Of a stretch of 42,265 bases of DNA, positions 39,716-42,265 are shown piece by piece. The notes beneath the pieces are model-generated. The model was not told the DNA's origin and ran no database searches. It was given only the letters and a program-made list of their open reading frames with translations. Position 1 is the stretch's first letter; each line of letters begins with the position of its first letter. Location of the stretch: positions 1 through 42,265 of the forward strand of contig NZ_JAUSBZ010000067.1 of NCBI RefSeq assembly GCF_030651755.1, written 5' to 3'. The position numbers were made by a program, and so were the translations under genes. The stretch is from Phenylobacterium sp. GTDB lineage: Bacteria > Pseudomonadota > Alphaproteobacteria > Caulobacterales > Caulobacteraceae.

Positions 39716-39931
39716 CTAGATGGCCTTTTCGAAGGTCCAGGGGTCTTGAGGCGGAGCGAGTCGCACCGGCGAAAGCTCCGCGGCGGGCGGGCTATAGGCC
39801 AGGCGGCTGTTAGAGGTCTTTCCGCCAAGACTGATGGCCAGATACCCCATGAAGCCGACGAAAAAGGCGAAGACGCCGATCCACAGGAGGGCGCTCAAAG
39901 GGTTCGGCCGGGCGACAAGGCTCTCTTCCAT
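39716..39931 (-). CDS. Small single-pass membrane protein, unknown function
   Basis: The 71-residue protein has an N-terminal charged stretch, one membrane helix (about 13-34, [23 protein letters not shown]) and a Pro-rich C-terminal tail ([21 protein letters not shown]). I do not recognise a family. It is probably real because of its codon-compatible third-position GC, proper membrane segment and position 42 bases before chpT on the same strand. It may be co-transcribed with chpT. No EcfG element was seen upstream. Confidence 0.65.
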   Translation of the reverse strand: MEESLVARPNPLSALLWIGVFAFFVGFMGYLAISLGGKTSNSRLAYSPPAAELSPVRLAPPQDPWTFEKAI

Positions 39932-39989
39932 GTCGACCTAACTCGCCGGACTGCAGCTTGGTTGCAGCCGGGGTTGAGGACGCCCCATA

Positions 39990-40042
39990 TGCGACTCGTT
40001 CTTATTGCGGACGACGTCAGATCGTCGTAAGAATAACTCGCA
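39990..40042. other. Large hyphenated palindrome upstream of an orphan terminator
   Basis: TGCGA-N5-TCTTA (39990-40004) and TAAGA-N5-TCGCA (40028-40042) are exact reverse complements, and ACGACG/CGTCGT (40011-40028) lies between them. The minus-strand stretch TGCGAGTTATTCTTA loosely resembles a Fur-box-like repeat. It could be an operator pair or the 5' fold of a small RNA. The 305-base gap 39932-40236 contains no gene I can support apart from this and the terminator below. Confidence 0.55.
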
Positions 40043-40106
40043 ACAAGCAAGTCCCCGCGGACTTCTCTTGTCTGCGCACCCTCGGCGTTCCTCCCCGCCA
40101 GGCTCT

Positions 40107-40138
40107 CGCCCCGCCCGCCCCCGGGCGGGGCGCCTTTT
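40107..40138 (+). terminator. Strong plus-strand terminator without an upstream gene
   Basis: A perfect 11-bp stem CGCCCCGCCCG / CGGGCGGGGCG (loop CCCC) is followed by CCTTTTCC. The flanking gene on the left points away, so whatever it ends must begin inside the gap. Confidence 0.75.
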
Positions 40139-40236
40139 CCGCCCTGACCAGGCGGGCTATCGCTGGACTGTATGTCGCGACGAATTGGGTTCATAAGCGC
40201 AACAAGGATAATTGCCGCAGACCAAGGAGGCGCGCC

Positions 40237-41427
40237 GTGGCCCTGGATTCCGGAGACACTCAGAAAACATTCCGCTGGGAAGACCCGCTGGATCTGGCCA
40301 GCCGGCTTTCGGAGGATGAGCGCATGGTCTGGGACGCCGCCCGGGCCTATTGCCGCGACAAGCTCCTGCCCCGGGTGGTCTCGGCCTATGCCGAGGAGCG
40401 CTTCGACCGCGAGATCATGACGGAGATGGGGGCCCTGGGTTTTCTTGGCCCGACCATTCCTGAGGAATACGGCGGCGCCGGCGTCAATCATGTGGCCTAT
40501 GGGCTGATCGCCCGGGAGGTCGAGGCGATCGATTCCGGCTACCGGTCGGCCATGAGCGTGCAGTCCTCGCTGGTCATGTACCCGATCTACGCCTTCGGCT
40601 CTGAAGCCCAGAAGCAAAAGTACCTGCCGGGCATGGCCAAGGGGGAGATCATTGGCTGTTTTGGCCTGACGGAGGCCGACGGCGGCTCCGACCCCGCCTC
40701 CATGCGCACCGTGGCCAAGAAGGTGGACGGCGGCTTCGTTCTCAACGGGGCCAAGATGTGGATCACCAACAGCCCGATCAGCGATGTGGCCCTGGTCTGG
40801 GCCAAGCTGGACGGCGTGATCCGGGGCTTCCTGGTGGACCGGGACTCAGACGGCCTGACCACGCCCAAGATCAACAACAAGCTCTCCCTGCGCGCTTCGG
40901 TGACCGGCGAGATTGCGCTGGCCGACGTTTTCGTGCCGGAAGACCAGATGCTGCCTGGGGTTTCCGGCCTGCGGGGGCCGTTCTCCTGCCTGAACAAGGC
41001 CCGCTACGGCATCGCCTGGGGGGCCATGGGAGCCGCCGAGTTCTGCCTGCACGCCAGCCGGGACTATGTGGCCAGCCGCCAGGTGTTCGGAAAGCCTCTG
41101 GCCGCTAGGCAGCTGGTGCAGAAGAAGCTGGCTGACATGCAGACTGAGATCGCGCTGGGCTTTGAAGGCGCCCTGGCGCTGGGCCGGCTCATCGATGAGG
41201 GCGCGTGGGTGCCTGAGGCCATCAGCCTGATGAAGCGCAACAACTGCGGCAAGGCCCTGGCCATCGCCCGGGAGGCCCGGGACATCCACGGCGGGAACGG
41301 CATCAGCGGCGAGTACCACGTCATGCGGCACGCGGCGAACCTGGAGACCGTCAACACCTATGAGGGCGCCCACGACGTCCACGCCCTGATCCTGGGCCGG
41401 GCCATCACCGGCGAGAACGCCTTCTAG
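40237..41427 (+). CDS. gcdH: Glutaryl-CoA dehydrogenase
   Basis: The 396-residue FAD enzyme oxidises and decarboxylates glutaryl-CoA to crotonyl-CoA in lysine/tryptophan breakdown. Signature segments are [15 protein letters not shown] (about 142-156) for FAD/substrate contact, [10 protein letters not shown], the catalytic-base region [15 protein letters not shown] near residue 375 (Glu in TYEG), and RDIHGGNGI. Among acyl-CoA dehydrogenases the FRWEDPL start and the IPEEYGGAG...YR(S)AMSVQSSL pattern point to the glutaryl type. The GTG at 40237 has AAGGAGG 6 bases upstream; the frame is open to 39958, but that segment contains the terminator. Confidence 0.93.
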   Translation: MALDSGDTQKTFRWEDPLDLASRLSEDERMVWDAARAYCRDKLLPRVVSAYAEERFDREIMTEMGALGFLGPTIPEEYGGAGVNHVAYGLIAREVEAIDSGYRSAMSVQSSLVMYPIYAFGSEAQKQKYLPGMAKGEIIGCFGLTEADGGSDPASMRTVAKKVDGGFVLNGAKMWITNSPISDVALVWAKLDGVIRGFLVDRDSDGLTTPKINNKLSLRASVTGEIALADVFVPEDQMLPGVSGLRGPFSCLNKARYGIAWGAMGAAEFCLHASRDYVASRQVFGKPLAARQLVQKKLADMQTEIALGFEGALALGRLIDEGAWVPEAISLMKRNNCGKALAIAREARDIHGGNGISGEYHVMRHAANLETVNTYEGAHDVHALILGRAITGENAF

Positions 41428-41452
41428 GAGGCCATGCGGGCGCCAAGGGCGG

Positions 41453-41484
41453 CCTGGGGCGTTGTAACCGCGCAGCGCCCCAGG
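41453..41484 (+). promoter_or_regulatory. Hairpin covering part of the exoD ribosome-binding site
   Basis: CCTGGGGCG (41453-41461) pairs exactly with CGCCCCAGG (41476-41484). The last three bases of the right arm belong to the AGGAG site (41482-41486), 6 bases before the ATG at 41492. Translational control is possible but unproven. Confidence 0.4.
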
Positions 41485-41491
41485 AGCCCCC

Positions 41492-42082
41492 ATGACTGAA
41501 ACCCCGAGAAGCCTCGACGAGGTGGTGCTGTGCGTCTGCGAGGCCGCCAGCGCCGCCGAGGGCAAGATCACCCTGGAAGAGGTCCGCGACGCCATCGGCG
41601 GCCGGGCCTATGGGCCGCTGTTGTTCATGGCCGGCCTGATCACCATGACTCCGGTCAGCGCCGTGCCCGGAGTCCCGTCCATCCTGGCCCTGACCGTCGT
41701 GCTGATCGCCGGCCAGATGCTGGTGGGCAGCGATCAGGTCTGGCTGCCGCGCTGGCTGCTCAGGCTGAAGGTCAAGGGCGAGTCCCTGGAGAAGGGCGCA
41801 CGACGGGCGCGGAAGCCGGCGCAACTTCTGGATCGCCTGGTCCGTCCGCGGCTCTTGGCCATGACCCAAGGGCCTGGGCGCAAGGGCGTGGCGGTGATCT
41901 GCGTCCTGGTTGGCCTGATGACGCCGCCCCTGGAATTGATCCCGTTCTCGACCGCCATTCCCGCGGCCACGATCACGGTCTTTGGGTTGGGCCTGACCGC
42001 CCGGGACGGGGTGGTTGTGCTGGTCGCTCTCAGCATCGGTGTCGTGGCGATCAGCCTGGTCGGCTGGGCGGTGCTTGGCTGA
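41492..42082 (+). CDS. ExoD-family membrane protein
   Basis: The 196-residue protein matches the ExoD family (exopolysaccharide synthesis, named in Sinorhizobium). It has a soluble N-terminal helix, then hydrophobic segments at about 42-60 (YGPLLFMAGLITMTPVSAVPGVP), 62-80, 131-150 (VAVICVLVGLMTPPLELIPFS) and 158-195. The motif MTPxxxxPGVPS in the first membrane part is typical. The biochemical role is not settled. The gene lies 64 bases after gcdH with a hairpin over its ribosome site, and a bidirectional terminator follows. Confidence 0.87.
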   Translation: MTETPRSLDEVVLCVCEAASAAEGKITLEEVRDAIGGRAYGPLLFMAGLITMTPVSAVPGVPSILALTVVLIAGQMLVGSDQVWLPRWLLRLKVKGESLEKGARRARKPAQLLDRLVRPRLLAMTQGPGRKGVAVICVLVGLMTPPLELIPFSTAIPAATITVFGLGLTARDGVVVLVALSIGVVAISLVGWAVLG

Positions 42083-42101
42083 GGAGGTGATCGGACAGCA
42101 G

Positions 42102-42134
42102 AAAGCCGCCGGACGTGGTGCGTTCGGCGGCTTT
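42102..42134. terminator. Bidirectional Rho-independent terminator
   Basis: AAAGCCGCCG (42102-42111) pairs with CGGCGGCTTT (42125-42134), with GACG/CGTT extending the stem. It ends exoD and can end the tRNA transcript from the other side. Confidence 0.8.
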
Positions 42135-42143
42135 GAGTTGATT

Positions 42144-42220
<77 letters not shown>

Positions 42221-42265
42221 GCAGATGGTTTGGCGCGTGGAGGTGCGCCGTATTGTGCTGGCAAG

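Overview
The window is high-GC DNA of an alphaproteobacterium of the family Caulobacteraceae (Caulobacter or Phenylobacterium type). The basis is an adjacent set phyR / nepR-ecfG(sigT)-phyK / small lipoprotein / cheR-like / cheY-like / chpT, a gene order I know from Caulobacter crescentus. ChpT itself belongs to the CckA-ChpT-CtrA cell-cycle relay. Extracytoplasmic and TonB-type genes and very frequent TTG/GTG starts fit as well. No database was consulted; names rest on motifs and remembered families.

Layout. 1-373: the end of an IS3-type insertion sequence that has cut off a GNAT acetyltransferase gene. 0.4-9.5 kb: agmatine to putrescine (aguA-aguB), a TonB-dependent receptor, a GT39 glycosyltransferase, MsrA, a two-subunit 3-oxoacid CoA-transferase, and an OmpA-type lipoprotein. 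9.6-24.8 kb: a 2-oxoglutarate/Fe oxygenase, a hybrid histidine kinase, a TadG-like protein with a von Willebrand domain, the alpha-2-macroglobulin/PBP1C pair, a beta-carbonic anhydrase, a maleylpyruvate/maleylacetoacetate isomerase with a fumarylpyruvate-type hydrolase, and a DUF4142 lipoprotein. 24.9-27.5 kb: a CaiB-type CoA-transferase and an HWE kinase with a REC domain.

27.5-37.6 kb is the most interesting part: a general stress response (GSR) island. It holds PhyR, NepR, the sigma factor EcfG/SigT and the kinase PhyK. Around them are small envelope or membrane genes, nearly all preceded by an exact GGAAC-N16/17-CGTT element, the promoter class of this sigma factor. I find nine exact matches inside the island, one exact match outside it (OmpA lipoprotein, about 9.55 kb) and two with AGTT as the -10 element. 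One of the AGTT elements points into 32.67-32.80 kb, which has no gene but can fold into a long stem holding a C8 loop and ends in a hairpin. I read it as a GsrN-like stress sRNA. The proposed circuit is: PhyK, and perhaps the neighbouring HWE kinase, phosphorylate PhyR; PhyR removes NepR from EcfG; EcfG transcribes phyR, nepR-ecfG, the sRNA, two DUF1328 proteins, a DUF883/holin-like pair, several lipoproteins and a three-gene operon with a lipid-kinase-like protein and a metallophosphoesterase.

37.7-42.3 kb: cheR-like, cheY-like and chpT genes, a small membrane protein, an intergenic segment with a large hyphenated palindrome and an orphan strong terminator (possible second ncRNA), glutaryl-CoA dehydrogenase, an ExoD-family protein, and an initiator tRNA-Met gene. 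I saw no CRISPR, rRNA, prophage or replication origin.
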